Shown here: in pieces, positions 18,799 through 26,685 of the stretch
Layout of the letters: each line of letters opens with the position of its first letter
Numbering within the stretch: position 1 is the stretch's first letter
Assembly: GCA_947632175.1 (NCBI GenBank)
Contig: CANROC010000001.1
Span: forward strand, 186,001 to 250,000
Length of the DNA stretch: 64,000 bases
Reading direction: 5' to 3'
Origin: an uncultured Oscillospiraceae bacterium
Lineage (GTDB): Bacteria > Bacillota > Clostridia > Oscillospirales > Oscillospiraceae
Notes under the pieces: generated by a model
The model's database searches: none
The model's input: only the letters and a program-made list of their open reading frames with translations
Told to the model about the DNA's origin: nothing
Program-made: the position numbers and the translations under genes

Positions 18799-20085
18799 TT
18801 ATTTGGCGGTGACGGTGAGGCTGAGGGTCAGGATGCCCTCGTTGTCGCGGTAGAGCTGGTCGAACTGGGAGAGAGGGAGGGGGGCGAGGCCCTGGCCGGC
18901 CTCGACGGTGTAGCCGGGGCGGTTGAACTCCGCGATGAACCAGTCCTTGTAGCCGGCGTAGGCGGAGGCGGCGGGGGTGAGGGAGACCTGGTAGCCGCTG
19001 ACGGCGGCGAATCGGAGGGCGATCTCGTAGGAATTTTCCGGCAGGTAATCTAAATACTTCCAATAGATCACCTGGCCCTGGGTGTGGTAGGACAGGGTGA
19101 TGGCAAAATCATGCTGTCTCGTGAAATTGTAGACCGCGCGGCTTTCCGGTATCTCCAGGGGCGCGGCGCCCACATAATCCCGGGGCGCCGGGGAAACATA
19201 GCCCTGTGCGAATTTGATCTGGCGGGCCTCGTTCCAGCCGGCGGGATACTGGAGGTTGGGGTCCACGCCCTGGATGTTGGCCTTCCAGCCCGCAGGAAAG
19301 GCGATGGCCGGGTAGTCGGCGGCGATCTGCCGCGCACCCTCGTAAAACGGCCCCTCCGTCAGCTCCCCGGTGACCAGCGCCACGCCGTCCGGGTTGACCA
19401 TGGGCATCACGTAGAGCGTGGAGCGCTCATAGAGGCTCCGGGCGTTCTGGCCGAAGACGGTGAGGCCGGAGGCGTAGGCGTGGGCGTACTTTTCCAGAAA
19501 TTTCATGAGAAGTGGCGTGGTGATCCACTCGTTGGCGTGGTGGGAGGCGTTGTGGAACACCTGGTTGGGGCCGGCGCCAAGCTTCACCGTGTGCAGGGGC
19601 CGGCCCATGACGCTCTTCCCCGCCGAGCCCGGCTCCAGGAAAGGATACCGGGCGGCCAGGCCCCGGAGGCACAGCCCGAGGTACGTGGGGGTGAAGCGGA
19701 TGCCGGGATCGACCACGTCAAAGGGCCGGGGGACGGTGAGGGTGGAGCCTACCCGCAGGCGCGTGGGGTCCACACCGGGGTTGGCGGTCTCCAGCGCCCG
19801 GACGGTGATGCCGTTGGCCCGCGCCAGGGTATACAAGGTGTCCCCCGGCCGGACGGTGCGACGGAAGAAGCCGGTGAGCCAGCTTTCCAGCGAGGCCCAG
19901 GTACGGTTCCCCGCCACGCCGTCGGGGACGAGGCCGAAGGCGGACTGGTAGGCCCGCGTGGCGGCCAGCGTCTCCGGGCCGAAGACGCCGTCCGGGGCAA
20001 AGCGAAGATAGCCGGCCCGCCCGAGGCCCAGCTGCAAAAGCTCCACCCAGGGGCCCCGGTCTCCCAGACGTAAAACCTTAAACAA
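18799..20085 (-). CDS. Peptidoglycan-binding M14 zinc carboxypeptidase
   Basis: 428 aa in three parts: a peptidoglycan-binding type 1 domain (about 5-70), a LysM repeat (about 76-120, RPGDTLYTLARANGI) and an M14 metallopeptidase domain (130-428). Zinc ligands are seen in HHANEW and SYHTQGQ, and the catalytic glutamate is in YTVEAGQG. This architecture matches gamma-D-glutamyl-meso-diaminopimelate peptidases that trim cell-wall peptides, often in sporulation or germination. No signal peptide is visible, so it may act in the forespore or mother cell or leave by another route. The likely start is TTG with GGGGAG 8 nt upstream. Confidence 0.85.
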   Translation of the reverse strand: MFKVLRLGDRGPWVELLQLGLGRAGYLRFAPDGVFGPETLAATRAYQSAFGLVPDGVAGNRTWASLESWLTGFFRRTVRPGDTLYTLARANGITVRALETANPGVDPTRLRVGSTLTVPRPFDVVDPGIRFTPTYLGLCLRGLAARYPFLEPGSAGKSVMGRPLHTVKLGAGPNQVFHNASHHANEWITTPLLMKFLEKYAHAYASGLTVFGQNARSLYERSTLYVMPMVNPDGVALVTGELTEGPFYEGARQIAADYPAIAFPAGWKANIQGVDPNLQYPAGWNEARQIKFAQGYVSPAPRDYVGAAPLEIPESRAVYNFTRQHDFAITLSYHTQGQVIYWKYLDYLPENSYEIALRFAAVSGYQVSLTPAASAYAGYKDWFIAEFNRPGYTVEAGQGLAPLPLSQFDQLYRDNEGILTLSLTVTAK

Positions 20086-20341
20086 AATGAGTTCTCCCCT
20101 TTACTCTTTAATCTTTGAGCTACTCCCCTATTTTATGATTTGAAAAAGCGGAAAAGACCGGATAACCGTTTTTTCGGGAAAGTGGGACGATTTGCGTCCC
20201 GGCGGCGGGAAAAGGGCGCTCAGGCGGGAACAGCCGTTTTCCGCCAGTCCAAAAGCGAAAAGTATTGCTACGCCTCAACCGTTTTTCGGGGGACATATTA
20301 AAGGCGGCGTTGAGCCAAAGAAAAATGGGGAGCGGGAAAAT

Positions 20342-21343
20342 ATGAAGAAATTGGATTTCAAAAAGGCGGCGGCCGTATGCGCGGCCGCTCTTTTGGCGGC
20401 GCTGGCGCTGGCGTTCCCCGCCGCGGCGGCGGACCTGCCGGACCGGCTGGTGCCCGTAGGCGAGGCGGTGGGCATCGCGGTGAAGACGGACGGGGCGGTG
20501 GTGTCCGAGCTTTCGGAGTTCAAAACCGCCTCGGGCGTGTGCGCCCCGGCCAGGGACGCGGGCCTGCGGCCCGGGGACGTGATCACCATGATCGAGGGCG
20601 TGCCCGTGACCTCGGCCCAGGACATGCTGGCGGCGCTGGAGGGCGCGCCGGAGACCGTCACCGTCCGCTATACCCGGGACGGAAAGGAGCGGCAGGCGGC
20701 AGTGAAGCCCTGGTTCGACGGGGAGACGGGGTATCTGGGCGTCTGGGTGCGGGACAGCGTCTCCGGCATCGGGACCGTCACCTTCTATGACCCGGAAAGC
20801 GGCCTTTACGGGGCGTTGGGCCACTCCATCGCCGACAGCGCCACCGGCGTCATCGTGCCGGTGCGGGAGGGGAGCCTGCTCAGGGCGCGCCTCACCGGCG
20901 TCACCAAAAGCCGCGCCGGGTCGCCGGGACAGCTGGGCGGGGAGCTGGACTACACCGGCGTGCTGGGCACGGTGGAGCAAAACTGCCAGGTGGGCATCTT
21001 CGGCCAGGGCCGGGAGGCGCTGGACATCTGCGAGAGCGTCCCCACCGCCCCTGCGTCGGCGGTGAAGACGGGCAAGGCCGTGCTCATCAGCGACGTCTCC
21101 GGCGAACGCCGGGAGTACGCCATCGAGATCACACGCCTTTACAGCGGCGAGGACAGCCGGGACATGATGATCAAGGTCACCGACCCCGACCTCCTGGCCC
21201 TCACCGGCGGCATCGTCCAGGGCATGAGCGGTTCCCCCATCCTCCAGCAAGGCCGCCTCATCGGCGCCGTCACCCACGTCCTCATCAACGACCCGGAAAA
21301 GGGGTACGGCGTGTTTCTGGAGAGCATGTGGGAGGGGAGGTAA
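20342..21343 (+). CDS. spoIVB: SpoIVB peptidase (sporulation signalling protease)
   Basis: 333-aa serine protease of family S55. In sporulating Firmicutes it is secreted from the forespore and triggers SpoIVFB, hence pro-sigma-K processing. Seen here: an N-terminal membrane/signal segment (about 8-28), a PDZ domain (about 55-115, ARDAGLRPGDVITMIEGVPV), the catalytic histidine in GALGHSIAD and the nucleophile in GMSGSPILQ. Start fixed by GGGGAG upstream of the ATG at 20342. The usual partner spo0A is not adjacent; both flanks are a peptidase gene and a repeat mosaic. Confidence 0.93.
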   Translation: MKKLDFKKAAAVCAAALLAALALAFPAAAADLPDRLVPVGEAVGIAVKTDGAVVSELSEFKTASGVCAPARDAGLRPGDVITMIEGVPVTSAQDMLAALEGAPETVTVRYTRDGKERQAAVKPWFDGETGYLGVWVRDSVSGIGTVTFYDPESGLYGALGHSIADSATGVIVPVREGSLLRARLTGVTKSRAGSPGQLGGELDYTGVLGTVEQNCQVGIFGQGREALDICESVPTAPASAVKTGKAVLISDVSGERREYAIEITRLYSGEDSRDMMIKVTDPDLLALTGGIVQGMSGSPILQQGRLIGAVTHVLINDPEKGYGVFLESMWEGR

Positions 21344-22264
21344 AGGAGCGGCGCATAGCGGGGGCGGCCCGCGTTACAGGGTTCGGATTGCCCCCCCAAT
21401 GAACGCCGTAGGGGCCGCCACTCCTGGCGGCCCGCGTTTCAATGACCTCCCACGTCGGTTTAATGGAATAACTTTCCATTTTTCCGTAGGGGCGGACCCA
21501 TGTGTCCGCCCGTGACCACGTTGCGAGACGGAAACGGTTCCGATAAAACGGGAAATGGTGGTCAACGGAGGGAAAGGGCCGCCGTGGGCGCTGCGCCCGC
21601 AGGCGCGCATCACGAGCGCAACCGCCGCGAAGCGGCGGCTCTTAGCGCGGAGATGCGGCCCGTACGGCGGTGGTCGGGACGGGTCAATGGTCGATGGGCG
21701 GGTCGCCGAGACGGCGACCCCTACGTTGCAGGGTTCGGATTGCCCCCAATAAACGCCGTAGGGGCCGCCACTCCTGGCGGCCCGCGTTGCGACGACCTCC
21801 CATGTCGGTTGAATGGGATAACCTTCCACATCCCCCGTAGGGGCGGACCCATGTGTCCGCCCGTGGCACGTTGCGGGACGGGGACGGTTCCGATAAAACG
21901 GTACATGTCGGTCAACGAAAGCATGGGCCGCCGTGGGCGGCGGCCCGTACGGCGTTGCATGGAACGTGTCAATAAACGAAAGGCGGGTCGCCGAGGACGG
22001 CGACCCCTACGGCGGATAACGCAAACTGGCAATATAGACGCCCCCACCCTGCCCATCGCTTCGCGCGGGCACCCCTCCCGGAGGGAGGGGCAAAAAGGTG
22101 CGTTATCGGAACCGGTTCCGATAAAACGCGCCCGCCCCCGACACGTTTGCCCCTCCTACGGAGGGGACAGCCGCGAAGCGGCAGGAGTGGTGGCGCGGCG
22201 GCGGGGGCGGGCGGGTGGGGAAAAAAGAGAATGCGGCGAAGCCGCAAACCTTTTTCTCCCCCAT
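21344..22264. repeat. Intergenic hairpin mosaic (spoIVB / rplL, convergent)
   Basis: No gene. It holds at least two copies each of the GGCCGCC-ACTCCT hairpin (about 21410 and 21762) and the GGGCGGACCCATGTGTCC hairpin (21488, 21838), TCGCC/GGCGA hairpins (21702, 21984), an uninterrupted GGGCCGCC-GTGGGC-GGCGGCCC (21925-21946), an interrupted version with a 65-nt insert (21576-21661), the CTCCCGGAGGGAGGGG palindrome (about 22074) and a block shared with positions 14-120. Two sub-blocks of about 350 nt inside it resemble each other (21385-21540 and 21735-21900). Confidence 0.8.
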
Positions 22265-22443
22265 CGAGCCATTTTTTCCGGCGGCATGTACGTCGGAAAA
22301 AATTTCTTTTGTCACGCAAGTGTGCCGCTTGCGGCGCGCGCAGCGTGACGGCAGAAAAAAATTTCGGAAATGTCCGCAGACATTTCCGAAATCTTTTTCG
22401 CACGTTTCCCCTTGGCATCGAAATGCCAAAGGCATTTCGAGCC
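22265..22443 (-). repeat. Structured 3'-end element, copy C (after rplL)
   Basis: On the minus strand this begins about 5 nt after the rplL stop and repeats the htpG/guaB element: hairpin 1 (TCGAAATGCC / GGCATTTCGA), the constant AAGGGGAAACGTGCG, hairpin 2 (GATTTCGGAAATGTC, loop TGCGG), an outer stem (plus 22310-22317 with 22343-22350) and the terminal TTTTTTCCG/CGGAAAAAA hairpin with loop GACGTACATGCC. Stem sequences differ from copy A on both arms while pairing is kept. Confidence 0.75.
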
Positions 22444-22447
22444 AAGC

Positions 22448-22828
22448 TTACTTCAGCTCGACCTTGCCGCCGGCTTCCTCCAGCTTCTTCTTGAGCTCCT
22501 CGGCCTCGTCCTTGGAGCAGGCTTCCTTGATGGTCTTGGGAGCGCCCTCGACGGTGGCCTTGGCCTCGGCCAGGCCCTGGTTGGTGATCTCGCGGACGGC
22601 CTTGATGACCTTGATCTTGGAAGCGGCGTCGAAGCCGGCCAGGACCACGTCAAACTCGGTCTTCTCCTCGGCGGCGGGGGCAGCGGCGGCGGCGCCGGCG
22701 GCGGGAGCGGCCATGGCGGCGGCGGAGACGCCAAACTCCTCCTCGAGAGCATGTACGAGCTCGGAGAGCTCAAGAACGGTGAGAGCCTTGATCTCGTCGA
22801 TCAGGGCGGTGACTTTTTCAGCAGCCAT
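22448..22828 (-). CDS. rplL: 50S ribosomal protein L7/L12
   Basis: 126-aa stalk protein of the large ribosomal subunit, which recruits translation factors. It has the N-terminal dimerisation helices, an Ala-rich hinge (about 35-58), and the globular C-terminal domain [27 protein letters not shown]. Second gene of the rplJ-rplL pair, 44 nt after rplJ. In most bacteria rpoB follows; here the operon ends in the structured element and a repeat mosaic. Confidence 0.98.
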   Translation of the reverse strand: MAAEKVTALIDEIKALTVLELSELVHALEEEFGVSAAAMAAPAAGAAAAAPAAEEKTEFDVVLAGFDAASKIKVIKAVREITNQGLAEAKATVEGAPKTIKEACSKDEAEELKKKLEEAGGKVELK

Positions 22829-22872
22829 TATAATGTTCCTCCTGTAAGAATTTTGATTTTTTCAGATTTTGT

Positions 22873-23406
22873 TTACTCGGCGGGAGCCGCTTCCGGCTCG
22901 CCGGCAGGGGCGCCCTGCTTCTCGGCGATGGCGTTGAGCACGCAGGCCAGCTGGGAAATGGGGGCCAGCATGGTGCCGAGCACCTGGGCGCGCAGGATGG
23001 GCAGCGGGGGGATCTTGGCGAGGGCCTTGATCTCGTCCACGGAAATGACCTTCCCGTCCATGAAGCCGCCCTTGATCTCGAAGCAGTTCTGGAGCTTCTC
23101 GGCGTACTCCGCGACGACTCTGGCGGGGGCCAGCTCGTCCTCGTGGGAGAGGGCCAGGGACGTGGTGCCATGGAGCAGGGGATCGAGCTCGGCGTAACCG
23201 GCGTCGTCGATGGCGAAGCGGACCAGGGTGTTCTTGACAACGGCGTACTCCACCTTCTCCTCGCGCATCTTGCGGCGAAGGGCGGTGTCGTCAGCCACGG
23301 TGATGCCGGAGTAGTCCACCAGCACGCCGGCCTTGGCTCCCTTGAGCTTCTCCTTAAGCGCGGCGACGATGGCCTGCTTCTCGCTCAGGACCTTTGCGTT
23401 GGGCAT
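22873..23406 (-). CDS. rplJ: 50S ribosomal protein L10
   Basis: 177-aa base of the ribosomal stalk, binding 23S rRNA and the L7/L12 dimers through its C-terminal helix. The N-terminus (MPNAKVLSEKQAIVAALKEKLKGAKAGVLVDYSGITV) is typical, and the C-terminal tail is Ala/Glu-rich. GTGGAGGTG precedes the ATG. Its own leader binds the L10-L12 complex for autogenous control. rplK and rplA, its usual upstream neighbours, are about 25 kb away on the other strand. Confidence 0.98.
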   Translation of the reverse strand: MPNAKVLSEKQAIVAALKEKLKGAKAGVLVDYSGITVADDTALRRKMREEKVEYAVVKNTLVRFAIDDAGYAELDPLLHGTTSLALSHEDELAPARVVAEYAEKLQNCFEIKGGFMDGKVISVDEIKALAKIPPLPILRAQVLGTMLAPISQLACVLNAIAEKQGAPAGEPEAAPAE

Positions 23407-23544
23407 GTTTTTTCACCTCCACGGTTTTGATGGCGTCCACAGAAAATGCCCCGACGCGCAAAGCATCGGGGCACGGTAAAGCAAATCGCATTTGCCGCCC
23501 TCGGCAGGATTTACGTGTCGCCACACCTGCTGTCTTTGGAACGC
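23407..23544 (-). promoter_or_regulatory. L10 (rplJL) autoregulatory leader
   Basis: The roughly 138-nt leader on the minus strand shows the conserved L10-leader words GACAGCAGG and AATCCTGCCGAGG, which pair in the kinked stem bound by L10. A GC hairpin TGCCCCGA/TCGGGGCA (plus 23443-23472) with a short U-run follows and is the probable attenuator. Confidence 0.88.
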
Positions 23545-23550
23545 TATGGC

Positions 23551-23579
23551 ATCATACCACAGCTTTTTTCGCCTGTCAA
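23551..23579 (-). promoter_or_regulatory. Promoter of rplJL
   Basis: Minus-strand TTGACA (plus 23574-23579), a 17-nt spacer and TATGAT (23551-23556), placing the start of transcription at the 5' end of the L10 leader. Confidence 0.88.
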
Positions 23580-23596
23580 GGGCTTTTTTGCGGTTT

Positions 23597-24601
23597 TCAG
23601 GATTTTTCGAGGGAGGTTTCGTACCGCTTGTAGGCCGCGTCCCAGCTATGATAGCGGCTGTCGTCCCGGCGGTCGGGGATGGCGTAGTGGGCGGCGATGT
23701 ACGCGCCCAACCAGGCGGTGATCTTTTTCATGCCGGAGACGTTGGCGTGGTAGGTGTCCGCCAGGTCCGCGCTGAGGTCGAAGTCCATCCCGTCAAGCTC
23801 GTGCATCATGTTGACAAAGGGCACGCCCCAGGTTTTCGCCAGGTCCGCCACGGCGTTGACCCGCCGCTGGCGGTCCATGTCGTCGGGGACAGGGGTGGTG
23901 AAAGGAGCGGCGATGAAGAGGAGGTCCACGTTCTTGTCCCGGCACAGCTCCACGATTTTTGCAAGGTATTGAACGGGCGTCTCGGGCAGGCTGGCCGTCT
24001 CGCTCTCCGGCAGGACGGCGAAGCCCTCGTGGGGCTCCACGGCGGTGAGGGGGACGTAGCCCTTGAAGTCCGGGTCCCGCGTTTCCCGCTTCAGGCCCTC
24101 CTCGTCCCGCCAGCGGTCGTGGTAGAGGGTGAGGTCGAAGAGGAACTCCGTCCGCTCCCCGGCGGGCAGGAGGCCGTACACCGCCCGGAGCTTGGCAAGG
24201 CCCAGGGGCATCCCGTCCAGGCTCGTGTGCAGGTAGCTCTTGGTGTCGTAGAGCGTGTCCTGGACGACCTTGTAGACGTCCACCACCACCAGCTTCGGGC
24301 TCTGGCGCTGGAGGGCGTCCAGGAGGACGTAGTAGGTGACGGGCAGGACCTGGCCGTTCTCCGCCAGGTTGCAGGAGGCCATGCCGTAGTCGCGCCACAG
24401 CTCCATGGGGGAGACGGCGTTGAGCATATGGGAGGAGCCGAGGAACAGCACGTCCAGGCTGTCCTTTGGCTCCTCGTAGAACGTCAGGCCCTCCCGCGGC
24501 CGGAACGCCCCGGAGACGAGGGAGAGGAGGAGCGCGAAAAGCAGTATAAACGCCACCGCCGCCAGGATATGCAAAGCGGCGCGGCCCTTTTTCTTTTCCA
24601 T
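23597..24601 (-). CDS. SGNH/DltD-like membrane-anchored hydrolase, partner of MBOAT
   Basis: 334-aa protein with one N-terminal membrane helix (about 8-30) and an extracytoplasmic domain with SGNH features: LFLGSSHM (serine block, about 52-59), an asparagine-containing central segment, and a C-terminal DTYHAN (Asp-x-x-His). Proteins of this type (AlgJ/DltD/PatB-like) work with a membrane O-acyltransferase to acylate a cell-surface polymer. It starts 17 nt after the MBOAT gene, so the two form one operon. The substrate is not evident. The frame stays open upstream inside the MBOAT gene but that extension is a shadow. Confidence 0.8.
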   Translation of the reverse strand: MEKKKGRAALHILAAVAFILLFALLLSLVSGAFRPREGLTFYEEPKDSLDVLFLGSSHMLNAVSPMELWRDYGMASCNLAENGQVLPVTYYVLLDALQRQSPKLVVVDVYKVVQDTLYDTKSYLHTSLDGMPLGLAKLRAVYGLLPAGERTEFLFDLTLYHDRWRDEEGLKRETRDPDFKGYVPLTAVEPHEGFAVLPESETASLPETPVQYLAKIVELCRDKNVDLLFIAAPFTTPVPDDMDRQRRVNAVADLAKTWGVPFVNMMHELDGMDFDLSADLADTYHANVSGMKKITAWLGAYIAAHYAIPDRRDDSRYHSWDAAYKRYETSLEKS

Positions 24602-24618
24602 AGTCTCCCCTCCTTCCC

Positions 24619-26106
24619 TTAAAAGGCGAAATAGATGAAGCTGGAGGCGTCGTAGCCCGGGCCGTAGACGCCGAAGATGAGGATGGCGAAGATGAGCGCC
24701 AGATACACCGCCCACCGGACCGGGAGGGCCCGGTCCTCCACCAGCCGCCAGACGGAACGGCGCTCCTGGACCAGGTCCACCGCCGCCAGCGCCGCCACGG
24801 ACCAGCCGAAGGCCCTGAGCTCCCGTTCGCCAAGGCCGAAGGCGAAGAGCTCCTTGGACGTGAGGGCGGCGGGGCGGAAATCGAGGAGCACCGAGCGGAG
24901 CATCCGGGCGGCCTCCCCCACGGACCCGGCGCGGAAGACGCAGAAGGCGGCGGTCACCAGGAGGAACGTGACGGCGGTGGCGAAGACCCGGTGGACAGCG
25001 CCGTCCTCCCGGATGTGCAGGGCGGCCCGCAGACGCCGCCGGAGGCCGGCGGTGCAGTCGCCCGCCACCTGATAGACGCCGTGGAGGAACCCCCAGGCCA
25101 CGAAGTGCCACTGGGCCCCGTGCCACAGGCCGCTGAGCAGGAAGACGGCGAGGGTATTGAGGGCCTTGCGGACCCGTCCCCGCCGGCTCCCGCCCAAGGG
25201 GATGTAGACGTAGTCCCGGAACCAGGTGGACAGCGAGATGTGCCACCGCCGCCAGAAGTCCCGGACGGAGACGGCGAAAAACGGCTGGCGGAAGTTCTCG
25301 ATGAGGTCCACGCCCAGCACTCGGGCCGCGCCGATGGCGATGTTGGAGTAGCCGCCGAAATCGCAGTAGATCTGGACGGAGAAGAACACCATGGCCAGCG
25401 CCGCCACGCTGCCGGGGACGGCCTCGGGCGAAGCGAAGACGGCGTCCACGAAGACCGCCGCCCGGTCGGCGATGACCACCTTTTGGAAAAGCCCCCAGCC
25501 CATGCGCAAAAGCCCCTCCCGGGCCCGGAGGTAGTCAAAGGGCCGGGGCCGCTCCAGCTGCTCCAGCAGGTGGTCCGAGCGCTCGATGGGCCCCGCCACC
25601 AGCTGGGGGAAGAAGGAGACATAGAGGGCGTAGGTGATGAAGTTCTTCCGGGGCGCCAGCTTCCCGGCGTAGACGTCGGCGGTGTAGCTCAGGGCCTGGA
25701 AGGTGTAAAAGGAGATGCCCACCGGCAGGAGGATGTCCAGCGCCGGCGTCTTCAGGGCGATGCCCACCGCCCCGAGGAGACGGGAGAGGGTGGTCAGGAA
25801 GAAGCCGAGATACTTAAAAACGCCCAGAATGAGCAGATTCGAGGCAAAGGACAGCGCCAGAAAGAGCCGCTTGAGTGTTTTCGCCCGGCGCGCCTCCTTT
25901 GTCCCCGCCCAGCCGATGAGCAGGCCGCTTGCGTAGGTGATGACCGTGGAGGCCAGGATCAGCAGGGCGTATTGGGGGTTCCAGGCCATGTAGAAATAGT
26001 AGCTTGCCAGCAAAAGCCACACGTTCCGGGCCCGTCTTGGCAGGGCGAAGGTGACCAGGCACACCACGGGAAAGAAAATGAGAAAATCCACACTGTTGAA
26101 GACCAC
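24619..26106 (-). CDS. MBOAT-family membrane O-acyltransferase (AlgI-like)
   Basis: 495-aa polytopic membrane protein of the MBOAT superfamily, moving acyl groups across the membrane to a surface glycan or teichoic polymer. It begins NSVDFLIFFPVVCLVTFALP as in AlgI-like proteins, contains GGYSNIAIGAARVLGV, DFWRRWHISLSTWFRDYVYIPLGG and the catalytic-histidine segment LSGLWHGAQWHFVAWG. The start is a GTG at 26106 with GGGGAG upstream. The SGNH protein that follows is its usual partner. AlgI of alginate, PatA of peptidoglycan and teichoic systems are all possible relatives. Confidence 0.88.
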   Translation of the reverse strand: MVFNSVDFLIFFPVVCLVTFALPRRARNVWLLLASYYFYMAWNPQYALLILASTVITYASGLLIGWAGTKEARRAKTLKRLFLALSFASNLLILGVFKYLGFFLTTLSRLLGAVGIALKTPALDILLPVGISFYTFQALSYTADVYAGKLAPRKNFITYALYVSFFPQLVAGPIERSDHLLEQLERPRPFDYLRAREGLLRMGWGLFQKVVIADRAAVFVDAVFASPEAVPGSVAALAMVFFSVQIYCDFGGYSNIAIGAARVLGVDLIENFRQPFFAVSVRDFWRRWHISLSTWFRDYVYIPLGGSRRGRVRKALNTLAVFLLSGLWHGAQWHFVAWGFLHGVYQVAGDCTAGLRRRLRAALHIREDGAVHRVFATAVTFLLVTAAFCVFRAGSVGEAARMLRSVLLDFRPAALTSKELFAFGLGERELRAFGWSVAALAAVDLVQERRSVWRLVEDRALPVRWAVYLALIFAILIFGVYGPGYDASSFIYFAF

Positions 26107-26174
26107 GCATTCTCCCCCTTTCCCGCGGGCATATGGTTGATTTTAGCACAGAGACGAGGGTTTGTAAAGCGGGC

Positions 26175-26384
26175 TCATTCCTCGGGCGGCCTGTCGTTGC
26201 AAAGAAGATAGTCGGTGGTGACGTTCAGGATACGGGAAAGCTTGACCAGCGTATCCAGCGGCGGCTGCGTCTCCCCCTGCTCATATTTCTGATAGCCGTT
26301 GAGCGAGATCCCCAGCAGATCCGCCATCCGCTGCTGCGTAAGCTTGGCCCCCATCCGCGCCTCCCGCAGACGTTTTCTAAACAT
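26175..26384 (-). CDS. XRE-family repressor of divergent small-protein module, copy 1
   Basis: 69-aa HTH protein: MFRKRLREARMGAKLTQQRMADLLGISLNGYQKYEQGETQPPLDTLVKLSRILNVTTDYLL, then a short tail. It is homologous to the regulator at 60741 (same MF-RLKEAR start, QKYE/QRYE and a T/SxDxLLC ending). AGGTGAG precedes the ATG at 26384; the upstream in-frame methionine lies inside the promoter. It is divergent from the 68-aa gene at 26479 with 94 nt between them, and probably represses it. Confidence 0.85.
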   Translation of the reverse strand: MFRKRLREARMGAKLTQQRMADLLGISLNGYQKYEQGETQPPLDTLVKLSRILNVTTDYLLCNDRPPEE

Positions 26385-26399
26385 TTTCTCACCTGCCCC

Positions 26400-26460
26400 T
26401 TGACAGTATGATAACAGAATACTATAATGCACCTAACAAATATACATATTGATAATATGT
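26400..26460 (+). promoter_or_regulatory. Promoter and palindromic operators of module copy 1
   Basis: TTGACA (26400-26405), a 17-nt spacer bounded by GTAT/ATAC, and TATAAT (26423-26428) face the small-protein gene. The palindrome ACATATT-GAT-AATATGT (26444-26460) starts exactly 15 nt after the -10 box. Copy 2 has a palindrome of the same 7-3-7 form with the same GAT centre at the same distance. Confidence 0.85.
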
Positions 26461-26478
26461 AGCCTAAGGAGGCGGACT

Positions 26479-26685
26479 ATGAGAAAAAAACACGATGAGG
26501 CCTGGGCGGAGGAGATGCGGGACGCTATGCCGCCGGCGGGGTATCGGATGACCCTGGCGGAGGGCTGTACGCTGGCGTACATGGAGGACTGCCTGTTTTC
26601 GGTGTCGGCGGCGTATAACTACGGGTTCCGGCGGGGGAGAAATTATGAGAGGGCCCGGGCGCGGGCGGGAAAGCGGAGGGAATGA
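26479..26685 (+). CDS. Small protein with YNYGFRRGRN motif, copy 1
   Basis: 68-aa protein of unknown function. It starts MRKKHDEAWAEE after AAGGAGG and ends with AAYNYGFRRGRNYERARAR, a nearly invariant block shared with the protein at 60441 (ACYNYGFRRGRNFERKERR). The middle also aligns (DA-PP-GY/RY). The basic C-terminus could bind nucleic acid or the adjacent repressor. It has no signal peptide or membrane segment. Together with the divergent XRE gene it forms a repeated two-gene module. I do not recognise the family. Confidence 0.75.
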   Translation: MRKKHDEAWAEEMRDAMPPAGYRMTLAEGCTLAYMEDCLFSVSAAYNYGFRRGRNYERARARAGKRRE

